From Proteles cristata cristata (lineage: Eukaryota > Chordata > Mammalia > Carnivora > Hyaenidae), in assembly GCA_017311185.1 (NCBI GenBank), contig JAESUZ010004802.1, positions 186,001 through 250,000 on the forward strand: DNA of 64,000 nucleotides. Direction: 5' to 3'. The notes beneath the pieces were generated by a model. The model was not told the DNA's origin and did no database searches. It was given only the letters and a program-made list of their open reading frames with translations. The first letter of the stretch is position 1. Every line of letters begins with the position of its first letter. A program made the translations under genes and the position numbers. This document shows, piece after piece, positions 10,750 to 23,074 of this stretch.

Positions 10750-12835
10750 TATGCTGCATATTTATAAACAAATAAATGTATGACATAATACAGAATAAGT
10801 GGTACAGCAAAACTTGTATTTTTTTACATCATGGATATGTATTTACATCATGGATATTATTTCCATAATCAGACTGTAATAAAGGGTTAAGGATTCAGGT
10901 ATGGGAAGCAGAAATTCTCTTGTGCTCACTTTTCTGGGATTGGGGCATACCTAGCTTGCCTAGGAAGAAAGGAGTCTGAATGTTGAAGGCTGGCAGAGAG
11001 CAGAAGAAAGAAGCAGGAGGGTCCTTGTTCACACATCAACTCTGTCACCCTGTGGGAACTTGAAGTGTGTCAAGGAGGAGCTGTTAACAGTGTTTGTTTC
11101 TGGTAAACACCTTTGTTCCTCAAATTGACTATTTTTAAACTTTTCAAGCTGAGCTAACTTCAGGTGTGACATTTCAAAGCAGTTGCCCAGCTTTCTAATA
11201 GGTGAATGAGTGGGGAAGAGGATGGAGAGAGAGAACTGAAGAAAATGTATTAGACTTCAGGATATGATAAGCTAGAATTTAAGAGTGGCACTTCAGCCAT
11301 CTGGTATACCTCTGCCAAGACTGTGGTGTTAGAGAGTAAAATAGGGGTGGTTACAGTGGAGTGGAACATCCTTTATATTTCTTCTTTCCTCAATTTAACA
11401 AACATTGATGTGACTGCTGGCTCTTTACTCAGACTTGTTCTGGCTCTTTACCCTTGACATGTAACAAGGCATTACTAGACCTTGACTGGGGCTGTGTCAC
11501 CTGGGACCAAGGAAAGTTTGGCTCTTCAGGACACTATACACTTTACCATCATGACCTCAATGGCCACCTCCAAAACAATCAGGCCAGAATCTCCTCCCCA
11601 CCCTAAAGAACTGGGTCCTGAAGCTCCTGCTTCAGCATCACTAGGCTACTACCTCAAATCCCCCTTGAACTCAGTATCATCTTTGAATTACAAGAGTCAG
11701 AGAAGATGAAGACAGTCCTGATTAAATATTGAAATTCCTACATGTTTACCTAAGAATGTCAGTAGGCCTTTGATACCGATATATCCATTGGACAATTTAA
11801 ATTCCTCATGCCCCATCACCTTCAGCAGGATGGGATTTACAAGAAACTTCCACTCAGTTTCAAAATATAAAGAATGCTCCATTTTTGCCCACTTGAAAGT
11901 GGTCTCTGAATTGTTGATCTCACAATTTAGTTCAAGTAAGGGGATCAGACATGAAACAAAAAGAAAGGCAGACAAGGGGTTGAAGGTACCAAGTGAGTGG
12001 GGGAGACAATGAGCATGTTGAAGTTCTCAGGGGAGTGATCCAATGGGAAGTCCCTGTGAGTGGGAGGAAGGTGTCTTGCAACAGAAGGACCTGAGTTGCC
12101 TCACAAATGCCGGGTGAGGTTGCGGTCAAATCATGTCCTATCTTGGGGACTCAGGACTAGAAGTTGGTCCCCTTCTATCTGCCCTGGCTGGCCCATTGGT
12201 TCTTATGAGATTCAAATGATATTGTGGAATCCAAAAGCCATGAAATGAAGATAGCTTAAAAAATTGAAAAAGAAATTCAGATGTGCTCTAAGTGGCTGGC
12301 ATGCCCCCTGGGGACTTTTCCCCTTTCATATAACTGGGAGATGACCCTTACTGGTAGGTCCTTGTGCATAGCACAGAATAGAGATCAAATCATGGGCTGT
12401 TCCATTGCTTCTTTCTGAAATTCGAGGGGAGAGAATCTTCTTCCTGCTTGAGTCTGGTAAACACTTGACAGGCACATGGTGCCCTTGGAGGAGAAGCAGG
12501 TTGTGGGGTTGGAGGGTGGGGATAGAATGAGGAGGCAGCTATACAGGGAAAGTGCAAAGCCCGCGAAGAGCCCTTACCTATCCTGCAGTGTGCAGGCTGC
12601 GAAGAGGGCAGGCTTTTACTGTTCTATTTTAGAGGCCTCTAGGGTCATGTCTTGAGGAACAGGGCCCTTATTAATGAGAGCCTTCTTCATAAAGCATTCA
12701 CACTCTTGTTTCATGTGATCCTTCCACCAACCCTAAGAGATAAGCTAAGTAAAACCCATCATTCCCCAGAACATCAGAGAATCAAAACAGAACAAGGCTT
12801 TCCTCAATGATCCTTTCTACTCATTTCTTAAATCA
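10750..12835. other. Unique sequence with one possible regulatory block
   Basis: No gene is recognised. The interval 11070-11200 contains GTTTGTTT and GTAAACA forkhead-like words in close spacing and AT-rich flanks, which may indicate a regulatory element (inference only). Open frames at 11697-12012 on opposite strands overlap and show no domain. Confidence 0.4.
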
Positions 12836-13440
12836 TAAAAATGTCAAAATTAGAGAAGAATACAGAGTATTTTGATTAACATATGCACAGACCCCCTGCT
12901 GAATAAGTGAACTTTGATATTTTGTCATATATGCTTTAGCTTAAAAATTCATTGGGGCGCCTGGGTGGCTTAATCGGTTAAGCGTCCGACTTTCGCTTAG
13001 GTCATGATCTCGCGGTTCGTGGGTTCGAGCCCCGTGTCGGGCTCTGTGCTGACTGCCTGCTCAGAGCCTGGAGCCTGTTTCTGTCTGTGACTCCCTCTCT
13101 CTCTGACCCTCCCCTGCTCACACTGTCTCTCTCTCTCTCTTCTAGAAATAAATAAAATATTTTAAAAAATTAATTAAAGGCACAATCAAGTTTGCTTTTT
13201 CAAACCTTCACGATTCCATCTTTCTCTCCCTCCTCAGAGAGAAAACCATCATTAGGTCCGTGGCTAACTTTGCTTTCCATGTCTCCATGTGAATTCATTT
13301 ATGAATTCACAAAAGGTAGGCTATTACTTTATGTATTTTGAAATTTTCTCATGAATGATAGCATACAAAATATGTTATTCTGCAACTTGCTTTTTCTAAT
13401 CCCCATGTTTTGAGCTCTTTTTTGTATTAGTTCATGAGTT
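12836..13440 (+). mobile_element. Old L1M-like segment split by a SINE
   Basis: Left part 'tcaaaattagagaagaatacagag ... tttgatattttgtcatatatgc' and right part 'tttctccctcctcagagagaaaacc ... ttctgcaacttgctttttctaatccc' read as one old LINE-derived stretch of the same type as 6870-7420. The SINE at 12954-13162 interrupts it. Confidence 0.4.
12954..13162 (+). mobile_element. Carnivore tRNA-Lys SINE (SINEC/CAN-SINE class)
   Basis: The tRNA-like head has an A box (TGGCTTAATCGG, GTTAAGCGTCC) and a well-preserved B box (GGGTTCGAGCCCCG). The body is 'gctctgtgctgactg ... cctggagcctg', then a CT-rich stretch and an AATAAA-containing tail. Several CpGs survive in the head, so it is fairly young. The flanks share only an imperfect 'ttaaaaattcatt'-like duplication. 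Confidence 0.95.
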
Positions 13441-13444
13441 AGAC

Positions 13445-13840
13445 TGCTATGGGCTGGATTATGTCCTCCCAAAATTCTGTTGAAGCCTTAACCACTTAGT
13501 ACCTCAGAAAGTGGCTGTATTTGGAGTTAGGATCTTTAAAGTGATAAGTAAGTTAAAATGAGGTCATTAAGATGAGCCTTAATCCAGTATCATAGTGTCC
13601 TTATAGGAAGAGGGAATTTGGACACAGACACATGCAGAAAGATCATGTGAAGAAACAGAGAAGAGACAGCCATCTAACTGCCAAGAAGAGAGGCCTGGAG
13701 AAGGTCCTTCTCTCAAGACCCTCAGCAGAAACCAACTTTGCAGACATCTTGATCTCAAAGTTTTAGCCTCTAGAAGTGTGAGAAATAAATTGCTATTAAG
13801 CAACCTAGTTTGTTATGGTAGTTCTAGCAAACTAATATGG
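13445..13840 (+). mobile_element. ERVL-MaLR-type solo LTR
   Basis: The sequence starts TGCTATGGGCTGGATTATGTCC and proceeds through 'gtacctcagaaagtggctgtatttgg', 'ttaaaatgaggtcattaag', 'gtgtccttataggaagagg', a 'gaaataaatt' polyadenylation region and an ending 'agcaaactaat'. This order is typical of old MaLR-family LTRs (MLT1/MST group). No internal retroviral sequence accompanies it, so it is a solo LTR. Exact subfamily is uncertain. Confidence 0.65.
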
Positions 13841-14640
13841 ACTTCATTCCACAATGATATATTAGTGGAGGGCTAGTGACTATTGATGGATGAGGCTGTC
13901 ATTTCTCCCTGGGATTTGTAGATTTTATCAGAGGAATTTACAAAAACCACAATGTTACTATCTTATTGAGGTACAGTTGTAGATACTGGATATTTGGGGT
14001 AAGGCCCTGTGCCCCATAAATATCTCCAGGAAATTGGCCTTCTATAATGATTTCACAGAAGGTCCTAGATTAGGTACTGCTCCATCATTGGCCACATCCC
14101 AATAGCCACTGGATTCTAAGTTATTTCTAATCTGGGGGGTCTTATTTGCTCCCCCAGAGTCTGGTCTCAGTTCAAGAGATCAGCATGATAAGTAAAGAAC
14201 ACATTTCAAAAGCTTCTTATATGACACAAAGCCTGCCCTGCAAGTCCCAAGAAAGGCGAAGACACTGGTCATACATCATGAAGCTAGGCTTGTGACATCA
14301 TGCATCATTTTTAATAAGACATTTGTGTTGCTTTGGAGCAGGCCCCTGCACCTCTAACATGGGCCCACAACCCAAAGAAAACACCTAGATAGATTCCATC
14401 TAGTAAAAGGCAAGAAAACCAGTAAGACCTAAAACCTCTTCACATTTGTTCATAGCAACCTGCAAAGACTGACCTTGTGGCCCTGCTGCAAGGGGATAAA
14501 GTAACAATGGATGAGAAAGCTCCTTGCTGTGTTGAACGTAGCTTGTGAAGAAACCAGATTTTTCTTGAAAATTCAACATTCTTTTGGAGCCCAAAGTATT
14601 TAAAATACTCAGAAGAAAATGAGGCATTTGGTCCCTTTCG
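13841..14640. other. Unique sequence, nothing recognised
   Basis: No exon, RNA gene or named repeat could be supported. The 113-codon minus-strand frame (14440-14781) reaches into the neighbouring old L1 and has no domain. Confidence 0.4.
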
Positions 14641-14654
14641 GAAGTATTTTGGAG

Positions 14655-14880
14655 ACTTTTGATAATGGTGAAAAATTGGAAACATCATAAATGTCCACAG
14701 AAGGAGGTCTTCAAAAGTTAAATTTGTTAAATAAAATAAACTACAACATATATACACCAGTGCAGCCATTAAAAATGGCACAGAAAGATGTTGAAGAAAT
14801 GGTGTTACTCAGGGGAAGAAAAGATTATTTTTTAAACAGTGAGTACATTCTAATTCCATTTTTTCTTTTTAAATAATTTA
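14655..14880 (+). mobile_element. Old L1 ORF2 3' fragment
   Basis: 'ataatggtgaaaaattggaaacatcataaatgtcc', 'taaataaaataaactacaacatatatac' and 'gcagccattaaaaatggcac' are the familiar codons of the distal L1 ORF2 ('NNWKQPKCPS ... YYAAIKK' region) in degraded form. It lacks any intact frame. Confidence 0.65.
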
Positions 14881-14982
14881 TTTATAAGGAAGAGACTAAA
14901 TAGTTGTACAGAAAAATGATAAGTAGGTTAGGTTTATAGATGCTTATGGGCTTTCTTCTTGCTTCTCCTGATGGGAAGTGCT

Positions 14983-14998
14983 CACGTGCACGCGCGCG

Positions 14999-15037
<39 letters not shown>
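14983..15037. repeat. Alternating CG/CA tract
   Basis: A run of CACGTGCACGCGCGCG leads directly into (CA)n from 15001 to 15037. The whole is alternating pyrimidine-purine apart from one phase break at 14998-15000 (GAG). Such tracts are the classical sequence type for left-handed Z-DNA. Confidence 0.9.
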
Positions 15038-15039
<2 letters not shown>

Positions 15040-15309
15040 CACAAAGAGAAATTTACTTACTCTGGGCTTTAGTCTTTCTCCATATCATGACAGGGAACTA
15101 TACCAGGTAATCAATCCTCTATCAGTTGTGACATTCCAGGACTATGATTCTGAAGGATGGGAAATTAGTTGGACTTAGTGAAGTAAAACATAATTATGAG
15201 AAGCCTGTCTACTTGATTAAACAAAATGAAAACAAAAACAGCTGTTGGAGTACCCTGGCTACCACACCTACATAACCCATGGTCTTTCATGATGTGTTGC
15301 TGTTGTATT

Positions 15310-15570
15310 TAAGGGAAAAAATGATAGCACACAATTACTAAATACATTATAGGCTTAGCACTGTGTCAAGGATTATTTACACGAATCATTTTCATTATTC
15401 CTCATGCTAATCCTATGACACAGGTGCTTTCGTTGTCCACGTGTTTCAGGTGAGGGAATTGTGAATTTAGAGGGGTCAAGTCAGAGACCAAGGTCTGTAA
15501 CCAGAAGGGAGCAGAGGGTGGATTTGAACACACAACTGGAATCCGGTGACCACAGCTTTAATCTTCTCTC
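15310..15570 (-). mobile_element. MIR SINE
   Basis: Antisense MIR order: 'aggcttagcactgtgtcaagg', 'catgctaatcctatgacacagg', 'ggtgagggaattgtgaatttagagggg', 'gggtggatttgaacacacaactgg'. No duplication is visible. Confidence 0.65.
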
Positions 15571-16960
15571 TGCTGCCGCCTAGTGGGACACATCCCTCAC
15601 ACCCATAAGGTGCCTGAAAACTTGCAGCAAAAGGGACCTAGGAGGCAAATGTCAGCCCCTTGGGTCAAAGGCATCAGTGGAGAAAGATGAACTTGAGTCT
15701 CACTAGGGCAAATAAAGCTACTCCACAAAATCAAGAGCTGAGTTTGGTGAGAAATAAGGCATGAACCTTGTCCCTGGGAAAGATCAAAGTCTCAATGCAG
15801 ATTCAAGGTGACTGTACATGAGTGAAGAATTGCTAGTAACAGAGGATTATGAGAGAAATAACCTATGCTTCAGTGTTTGCATTTCCTTAAAAGCATTACG
15901 TAAAATTTCGTATTATAGATGAGTTTAATGGGTCATGTGATACTTTAATAAAGTGTTTTAATTTCAGAAGTATGAGGTACTGGCTTGGGGCTGTGCCATT
16001 CCACCCTTGTCCTGCTCTCCTCTGTGTCATGGGGTGAGGTGACCCAGGTTCCCATGCCAACTGACTTCCATCTGGGCTCAGCCAAAAGTAGCATTGGTGC
16101 AGAATCAGATGATGGGAAGAAAAGAGGAGCTCACTCCTCTGCTGCCTCCAGCAGCAGCCCTGTTAAAGGACTGTGTTCTCTGAGGTTCTGGCTCTTACCG
16201 GATGACCTATATCACATTTTTAGCCTCTTCTGGGTAACCCAAGACCTGGGACCTGAAATCCCACCTCCTCCCATTGTCCTCCTAGCCTTATAGGGGTAGT
16301 AGGTCTTTGTTATTGTTAATCTCTGGCTAGACTATCACCTTTTGCTTGGTTTCTCTGTTCTTCAATACCTTTTATAACCAAAGTTCCCTCTGTTTGTTAC
16401 ATGAGAGTGATTTCTTTTTTCCTGATTGGATTCCGATTGATATGTTCCCTTAATTATCAATTTCTGAGATATTCTACCATCAGAAATATCTGTCATTTGA
16501 GCAAAGAGTGTCAGGTAGTATAAAGGAACTTCAAGGAAGGTTCTATAATAACATAATAATGATCATAAACATAGGTGATATTAATACCAGCCAGAAGTGT
16601 CAGGTGTGGCATTTAGCTTGGCCATTAAAGGATGAGGGAGCTTGAGGCGATAAGAGCATCATGGATGGGGGATCTGTGTAAACAAAGGCATGGTCAATAA
16701 GAATCCTGGTCTTACTGTAAATAATGCATGGGTAATAAATGAGAAAATGGATGAAAACTGTCCAATGCTGTGCATGGAAGTTTCTCAATCAAAGTGTGTC
16801 TGAAGGTGGAGATGTGTCGGGAGTGTCAGGGAAATAATGTGCAGTGGATGTGTCTAGAATGTAAGGTTGGAGAGTTCTGAAAGGGGTGAACCAGGAAGGG
16901 TATGTTAGGGTCTTACAAAATACCAGCCTAAAGTCTGGGCTTCATCTTAAGGCCACATTA
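15571..16960. other. Unique sequence, no gene recognised
   Basis: Nothing could be named. The 102-codon frame at 15985-16293 has no domain and no conserved start context, so I do not call it a gene. Confidence 0.45.
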
Positions 16961-16967
16961 GTCACCA

Positions 16968-17030
16968 TTGACACCCAGTGCCTGGCACGTGAAAGGAGTT
17001 CAATCAATGTTGTTGAATAATTGAGAAATT
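16968..17030 (+). repeat. L2 or MIR 3'-end fragment
   Basis: 'cccagtgcctggcacgtgaaaggagttcaatcaatgttgttgaataa' matches the shared L2/MIR 3' end pattern 'gtgcctggcacatag...gctcaataaat...ttgaatgaa'. Confidence 0.55.
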
Positions 17031-17039
17031 ACTGACAAT

Positions 17040-20000
17040 TTTGGTAAAGAAGAGGGGCACAGAGCCATGCCCTGCAAAGTTCGTTCTGGCAGATGTGTGT
17101 AGACTGGCATAGGGTGGGGAGAAAGCAGTCAGAAAGCAATCAAATATGGGCTTGAGGAAGAAGCAGATGTGTTAGGTATCAAAAAATTGGAATTGCAGAG
17201 ACCAAGGGGATAGAAATGCCACTGTGACTACATCCATGTTGATCAAGCAGGAATCCAAAGAGGGCAGGGATGGGGGAGATGGGGAGATGCATATTTAGTG
17301 GTGACAATTATTTAATACCCACTCTTGGATCTTATGGCCTTTTCTCTCCTGTTATTGTAAAGACATTCATTTTTCTTCAAACCCAATAAATTATTCTCTG
17401 TCAGCAAGCTGGGGGGATGGGATGAAGAAAAGATCTTGGTTTGCTCTTGGCTTTTCCTCTGTCTAGTCCAAACACTGGAAATGTCAAGTTTGCTCACTAA
17501 TTAAACATGTCTGTCTTGGACTGCACTTGTATCTTTCACTGAGAAGGTGTAGATTTCCAGGGAGACATTACACATTCATGTTTCCAAATACAGCATTTCG
17601 AAATCTCCCCGTGTGACACAAATACCAACTTTGTGAAAGTGTCTCCTGATGGGAAAGACACCTAAGTAAGGCAGCTCAATTCTGGGAGGGAGCCAGGATG
17701 TGCTGGGTGCATGCCCTTTAATTTATTTTCTGGGAGAGCCACTCTGGGAACCTCTATAGGGCCAGCCCTGAACCTTTCTGGATTTCCATGAAACCTACTG
17801 CACAGCTGGTGCCTCCCAGGACTGGGTCATGAGAAATCGTATCCCCTGGTCAGGTTGCCACTATCCCCAAAACTGAGAATTTGCAATTATATCCCTAGTT
17901 ATGATTTTGTAAAGCCTTACTTGAATGCTATGCGGGATGTATCATTATCACCCACATTCCACAAATAAAGAAGTGTGGCTTCCAGCTTTGAAATCCTTAT
18001 AGAATGTGATTCATTGCTTGCATGTTTTCTAGGTGCTAACTATATGCCGGACATTGTGTTAGGTGCTGTAGATATAACTGTAAACAAGACTGACATGGGG
18101 GACCATATGGGGCTTTAGTCTGGTGGAGAGCGAGTAAGCAACTAAGTACTGGGGAATTTGAGAGGCTAGATCACTTACCAAGGACAAACTATTAAGTGGC
18201 CATGCATGCCCAACTTCAGATTGTAGGCCCTTCATCTTGGACAGTAAAACATGGACCGTCACAAGGGAGCTGAAGGTGTGGATGCCAAATGAATCATGTA
18301 TGAGTAAAAGGAAAAAGAGAGTTGGAAGGGAAATGACTGGTATCTTATATGTGAGATGACATTTCTGTTATGCTGGCCAGAGCATCAGGCAAGGCTGACT
18401 GTGTTGGAGAAGGTCATCCCAGGAGGGCTCCAAGGTCTTTCTCCTTTCCTTACCATGTGGTGAGGGCTGGAGAAAAGCTGAAAGGCCATGGGAAGACAGG
18501 GTATTCCAACTCTTCTGGACCTGTTTTAAGATTCAGAATCTCAGCTTGCCCATTTGGACATGAATATTTTTATTAGTGACTAGATCATGAGTTCCCAGAC
18601 TTTGGGATTCCGTAGACCAATAATATTTTTTAATCTGTGTGTGTCAGGGAGAGAAAAGAGTTCAAGTTAGGATTAAATATATGTTTTTCTAAAACCCCAT
18701 TGTCTACTACTATCTACTCTTGTTAAAGAAAAGACATTTTCACAATAGGTAGAGAAATAAGGAATAATATAATTTATAATAATATAAAATTAGAAACAAC
18801 TCTTGAAATGGAATTATCTTAAAATATCTTACTTAGTTGTCACATTTTCTCATTTCTCTGTGAGCTATGGTGGAAACTGCACCATGGACCAGCCCCATCA
18901 CTTTGGACTCAGGCCCAGCAGCTGGGAAGATAGTCTCTAGGCCCCTTTCAATTGTTCAAGGCTCAAGGCATCCCTGAAACAGCCTGGGGTCTGCATCTAT
19001 TCTGCTTGGAAGCAGATATGTCCTGGCTCCATTCCATCCCTGGGTCACTTCTGGAAGCCTCTGTCTGGTCTGTGATCACTGAAATGGCAGTGTCCTGCCA
19101 AAGCAGCTCCCTCCAAGCCCTGCCATATGGGGGCTGCATTTCCACTGGGTCTGGCAGCTCTTTTACTCATAACATCAGTCTCCACTGATAGATTCGTCCC
19201 TGTCACACTATTTACTGAAACTAGGCCACTTAATTAAAAGCAAGAGCTTTGGCATAAACTCCAACAGTGGCTTTATAAATTCCAAGCATTGTAAAGAAAC
19301 CAGATGGGAGAGCAGGTCAATCATCATGGAAGCCAATGCTCCCATCTTTTCAAAGGACTTCTCAGTCATGAAGGCACCTGGTGTTCTCGGGGGGTATGGA
19401 TGTTACTCCCACTGTCAGCTCACCGTGAACATAAGACGAGTCCACCTTAGCACCAATACAGTGTGCTTTCCTAGGATATTCTCATCAAAGAGTCAATGAT
19501 TCCTATATGCACCTCTCAAGGGAAATGGAGCTAATATGAAAGAAGGGGATGTCAGATGGGGCAGATGTCCTATCAAGGGAAATTTGGGCTGGGAGGAGGC
19601 ATTAGGAGACCAAGAAGATTCTAGAAGGTCATGATGCAAAGTTCCAGGGTGTTAAGCAGCATTAGTTGGGCACCAGCTCTGGATCTGGCACTGTGGGTTT
19701 GTGCTAGGGAGCTTCTACTGGCTTCTCCAGATTCACACCCCACCCTTCCCTTCTCTACTTCATGTATCAGAGCCTGACCCCTAGGAACTGCATGATCAAT
19801 CTCCCCTGACCTCTGGCTTCTGGTTGAGTTTGGCCATGGAAGCTCCCAATGGAGATGAGAAGGTGGGGGGAGAAAGAAGTCAGGGTATTTATTCCTCCTG
19901 AGCTCTCTCAGCTCACTGCCAGCTCACTGTAGATGGTTCTGGAGGCCACAGGTCTTATCCAGTGGCTCCTGCCATACAATCCTCTCTTCCTTTGGGACAC

Positions 20001-20068
20001 CACTCCTTCTTGGCTCCTCAAGTATAGGGGAGGGAATGGCTAGCTACTGTGACTAGCCCTAGATGCTG
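17040..20068. other. Mostly unique sequence
   Basis: No gene is supported. The block 17480-17680 is repeat-free with compact AT-rich words and could be conserved. An old unresolved repeat trace lies at about 18010-18150. Short open frames at 18370-18576 and 18952-19188 have no recognisable product. Confidence 0.4.
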
Positions 20069-20087
20069 TACTATCTTTTGTTCTTTA

Positions 20088-21631
20088 TTTTATTATTTTT
20101 TTTTACAAATACTTTATTGTCAAATTAGTTTCCACACAAGTGTCCTCCTCCATGCCCATCCCTCCCCCCCCACATCCATCAGTCCTCAGTTTTGTCAGCA
20201 TTCAAGAGTCTCTCATGGTTTGCCTCTCTCCCTTTCCCCCACCATTTCTGTCCTTCTTCTCCCCCTTGGTCCTCCATCAAGTTCCTCCTAATCCTCCTAT
20301 ATGTGCAAACATATGATATTTGTCCTTCTCTGCCTGACTTATTTCGCTCAGCATAACACCCTCAAGGTCCATCCATGTTGCTACACATGGCCAGATTTCA
20401 TTGTTTCTCATTGCCATGTAGCATTCCATGGTATAGATAAACCACATCTTCTTGATCCATTCGTCCGTTGATGGACACTTAGGCTCTTCCATGTTTTAGC
20501 TATTGTGGAGAGTGCTGCTATGAACATTGGGGTACATGTGCTCCTATGCATCAGCATTTCTGTATCCCTTGGGTAAATTCCTAGCAGTGCTATTGCTGGG
20601 TCATAGGGGAGTTCTATTGTTAGTTTCCTGAGGAACCTCCACATTGTTTTCCAGAGGGGCTGTACCAGTTTACATTCCCACCCACAGTGGAGGAGGGTGC
20701 CCGTTTCTCCACATCCTCGCCAGCATCTAGAGTTCTCTGATTGGCTCATTTTAGCCACTCTGACTGGCGTGAGGTGGTATCTCAGTGAGGTTTTGATCTG
20801 TATTTCCCTGATGAGGAGGGATGCTGAGCATCGTTTCATGTGTCTGTTGGCCATCTGGATGTCCTCTTTGGAGAAGTGTCTGTTCATATCTTCTGCCCAT
20901 TTCTTCACTGGGTTGTTTGTTTTTCGGGCGTGTAGTTTGGTGAGTTCCTTACAGATTCTGGATATTAACCCTTTATCTGATATGTCATTTGCAACTATCT
21001 TTTCCCATTCCGTTGGTTGCCTATTAATTTTCTGGGTTGTTTCCTTGGTTGTGCAGAAGCTTTTCATCTTGATGAGGTCCCAATCATTTATTTTTGCTCT
21101 TGATTCCCTTACTTTTGGGGATGTGTCAAGTAAGAAGTTGCTGCGGTGGAGGTCAAGTAGGTTGTTTCCTGCTTTCTCCTCTAGGGTGCTGATAGTTTCC
21201 TGTCTCACATTCAGGTCCTTGATCCATTTTGGGTTTATTTTTGTGCATGGTGTGAGAAAATGATCTAGTTTCATTCTTCTGCATGTTGCTGTCCAGTTCT
21301 CCCAACACCATCTGTTAAAAAGGCTGTCTTTTTCCATTGGATATTCTTTCCTGCTTTGTCAAAGATCAGTTGGCTGTATACTTTTGGGTCCACTTCTGAG
21401 TTCTCAATTCTGTTCCATACTGTCTTGATGATGACAGCTTTGTAGTAGAGGCTAATGTCTGGGATGGTGATCCCTCCCGTTTTGGTTTTATTTTTCAGTA
21501 TTACTTTGGCTACTCGGGGTCTTTTGTGGTTCCATACAAATTTTTGGATAGTTTGTTCTAGTTTTGAAAAGTATGCTGGTGCAATTTTGATTGGAATTGC
21601 ATTGAATGTGTAGAGTGCTTTAGGTAGTCAT
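20088..21631 (-). mobile_element. L1, 5'-truncated 1.5 kb copy with perfect 19-bp TSD
   Basis: The insertion reads, on the minus strand, the distal part of L1 ORF2, the 3' UTR and a poly(A) tail (T run near 20088-20105). The exact duplication tactatcttttgttcttta flanks it at 20069-20087 and 21632-21650. ORF2 is broken by length changes in homopolymers, so it makes no full protein, and the absence of the endonuclease and reverse transcriptase domains leaves it immobile. Confidence 0.95.
20277..21337 (-). pseudogene. L1 ORF2p C-terminal fragment, frameshifted
   Basis: A 309-codon frame (21337 to 20408) carries the C-terminal ORF2p region: '[15 protein letters not shown]' near its start, then 'LIRISKELT'-like and '[20 protein letters not shown]' segments, then the cysteine motif (C-x3-C-x7-H-x4-C pattern within [19 protein letters not shown]), then '[16 protein letters not shown]'. 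Near 20486 the copy has CTCTTCC where the 27-kb L1 has CTCTTTCC. This one-base loss moves the tail ([16 protein letters not shown]...) into another frame (20277-20492). A second slip in the A run near 21330 is inferred because upstream ORF2 codons lie in a different frame. Confidence 0.85.
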
Positions 21632-21650
21632 TACTATCTTTTGTTCTTTA

Positions 21651-22320
21651 ATTCATGTCTTTAAACCTTGTATACTAGTTCCTTCAGTAACTCTTCAGAT
21701 TATTCAGTCCAAATGAGCCACTTCTTGACCTCCAGGACCTGACTAATGCATGGGTCTTTATAAATGTCAGAAGTAAGCAAAACACTTTCTTCTCCATCTG
21801 GGACTTTACAATGGAGTTGGAGGTATGAGCAACAAAGAGAAAGGGCACAGACACCCCTACTAGGCTAAGTCTCCTGCATGAGATTCTCAAGGCAGGGCAT
21901 CAGGGGAGGCTTCTAAGACAAGGCAGTGAGTGGCTCGTGTGGGCCTTAGAGCAGGTCAACATTCGTGGAAGTGGGGAGGTGTAGATGGTATGCTGGTTGG
22001 GAGAACAGCCTAGTAGAGGAACAGGAGTCAAAGCAACCTGGGACACAGGACTCCACTTCTGCAGCTCGGTGGCAGAAGGGAAACCAACTGGGGAAGAAAA
22101 GAAACTTTTGAAGAGGTAGAGGAAGGATGAGTAGTTTGGGACTTTGTCAATTAGGAGAGCCAAGGTCTGCTCAACTGTCTTCCTCCTCATCCATGCAACA
22201 TGTGGGTTCTGCTTCTTTTAGGCTCATTGTCTCCTATCTCAAGGCCTCAACTTGTACTCTTCCCTTGGAAGAGCATTGTTCTCGTCACTGAACTTTCAGT
22301 CAAATATCCCATTTCTCAAC
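21651..22320. other. Unique sequence, nothing recognised
   Basis: No repeat or gene can be named between the L1 and the LTR-like segment. Confidence 0.4.
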
Positions 22321-22324
22321 AAAC

Positions 22325-22700
22325 CTTCTATAGTAGGCAGCCTCAAAGATGGTGCCATGGTACTCCTCTCATGGTACTTATAATCTTGTGTAATTCTTTC
22401 TTGTTGAATGGGGGCTGGACTTGGTGATTTGCATCTAAGATTAGCATATGGTGGAAGTGTGTGTGTGTGTGTACATGCACGTGTGTGCAGGTATGTATCA
22501 GAGACTAGATCATAAAAGGTGGCATAGTATTCCCCTCTCTATTAGATCACTTGCTCTGAGGGAATCCAGATGCCACACTGTGAGGTTATTCCAGCTATCC
22601 TGTGCAGATTCCTACCTGGCAAGAGCTGAAGCATTCTGACCCACAGAAACCAAGAAAACAAACGTTTGTCTTGGATGCTGCTATTCCGTTAAGCAAAGTT
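22325..22700 (+). mobile_element. Possible MaLR-type LTR fragment
   Basis: The stretch 'gactagatcataaaaggtggcatag' followed by 'tcacttgctctgagggaatccagatgcc' and 'cctacctggcaagagctgaag' resembles the downstream half of MaLR LTRs. A (GT)n patch lies at about 22457-22475. The ends are unclear and the identification is tentative. Confidence 0.35.
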
Positions 22701-22797
22701 CTTATTCTCCTACCTCTAGAAATCAGGTTTTGGCTATACTGGCTAGAGATTCAGAGGTAGGCTCTGGCATCAGAACAAAAAGCACCTGAGCTTTTTA

Positions 22798-23042
22798 TTT
22801 TTATTTTATTTTATTTTTTAATTTTTTTAATGTTTATTTATTTATTTATTTCTAGGAGAGAGAGAGAGACAGCGTGAGCAGGGTAGGGTCAGAGAGAGAA
22901 GGAGTCACAGACTCTGAAACAGGCTCCAGGCTCTGAGCTGGCAGTCAGCACAGAGCCCGATGCGGGGCTCCAACCCAGGAGCCGCGAGATCATGACTAAG
23001 CGAAAGTCAGACACTTAACCGACTAAGCCACCCAGGCGCCCC
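22798..23042 (-). mobile_element. Carnivore tRNA-Lys SINE
   Basis: In reverse orientation the element runs from its A tail (T/A-rich 22798-22850) through a GA-rich body to the head ending 'ccgactaagccacccaggcgcccc'. The near-perfect duplication agca(c/t)ctgagcttttta at 22781-22797 and 23043-23059 flanks it, with one C/T difference. Confidence 0.95.
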
Positions 23043-23074
23043 AGCATCTGAGCTTTTTAAACGATCTCAACGAC

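Noticed and set aside
12954..13162. tRNA gene in the SINE heads
   Set aside because: The A and B boxes are part of tRNA-derived SINEs; no cloverleaf of a real tRNA is formed at any of the fifteen copies.
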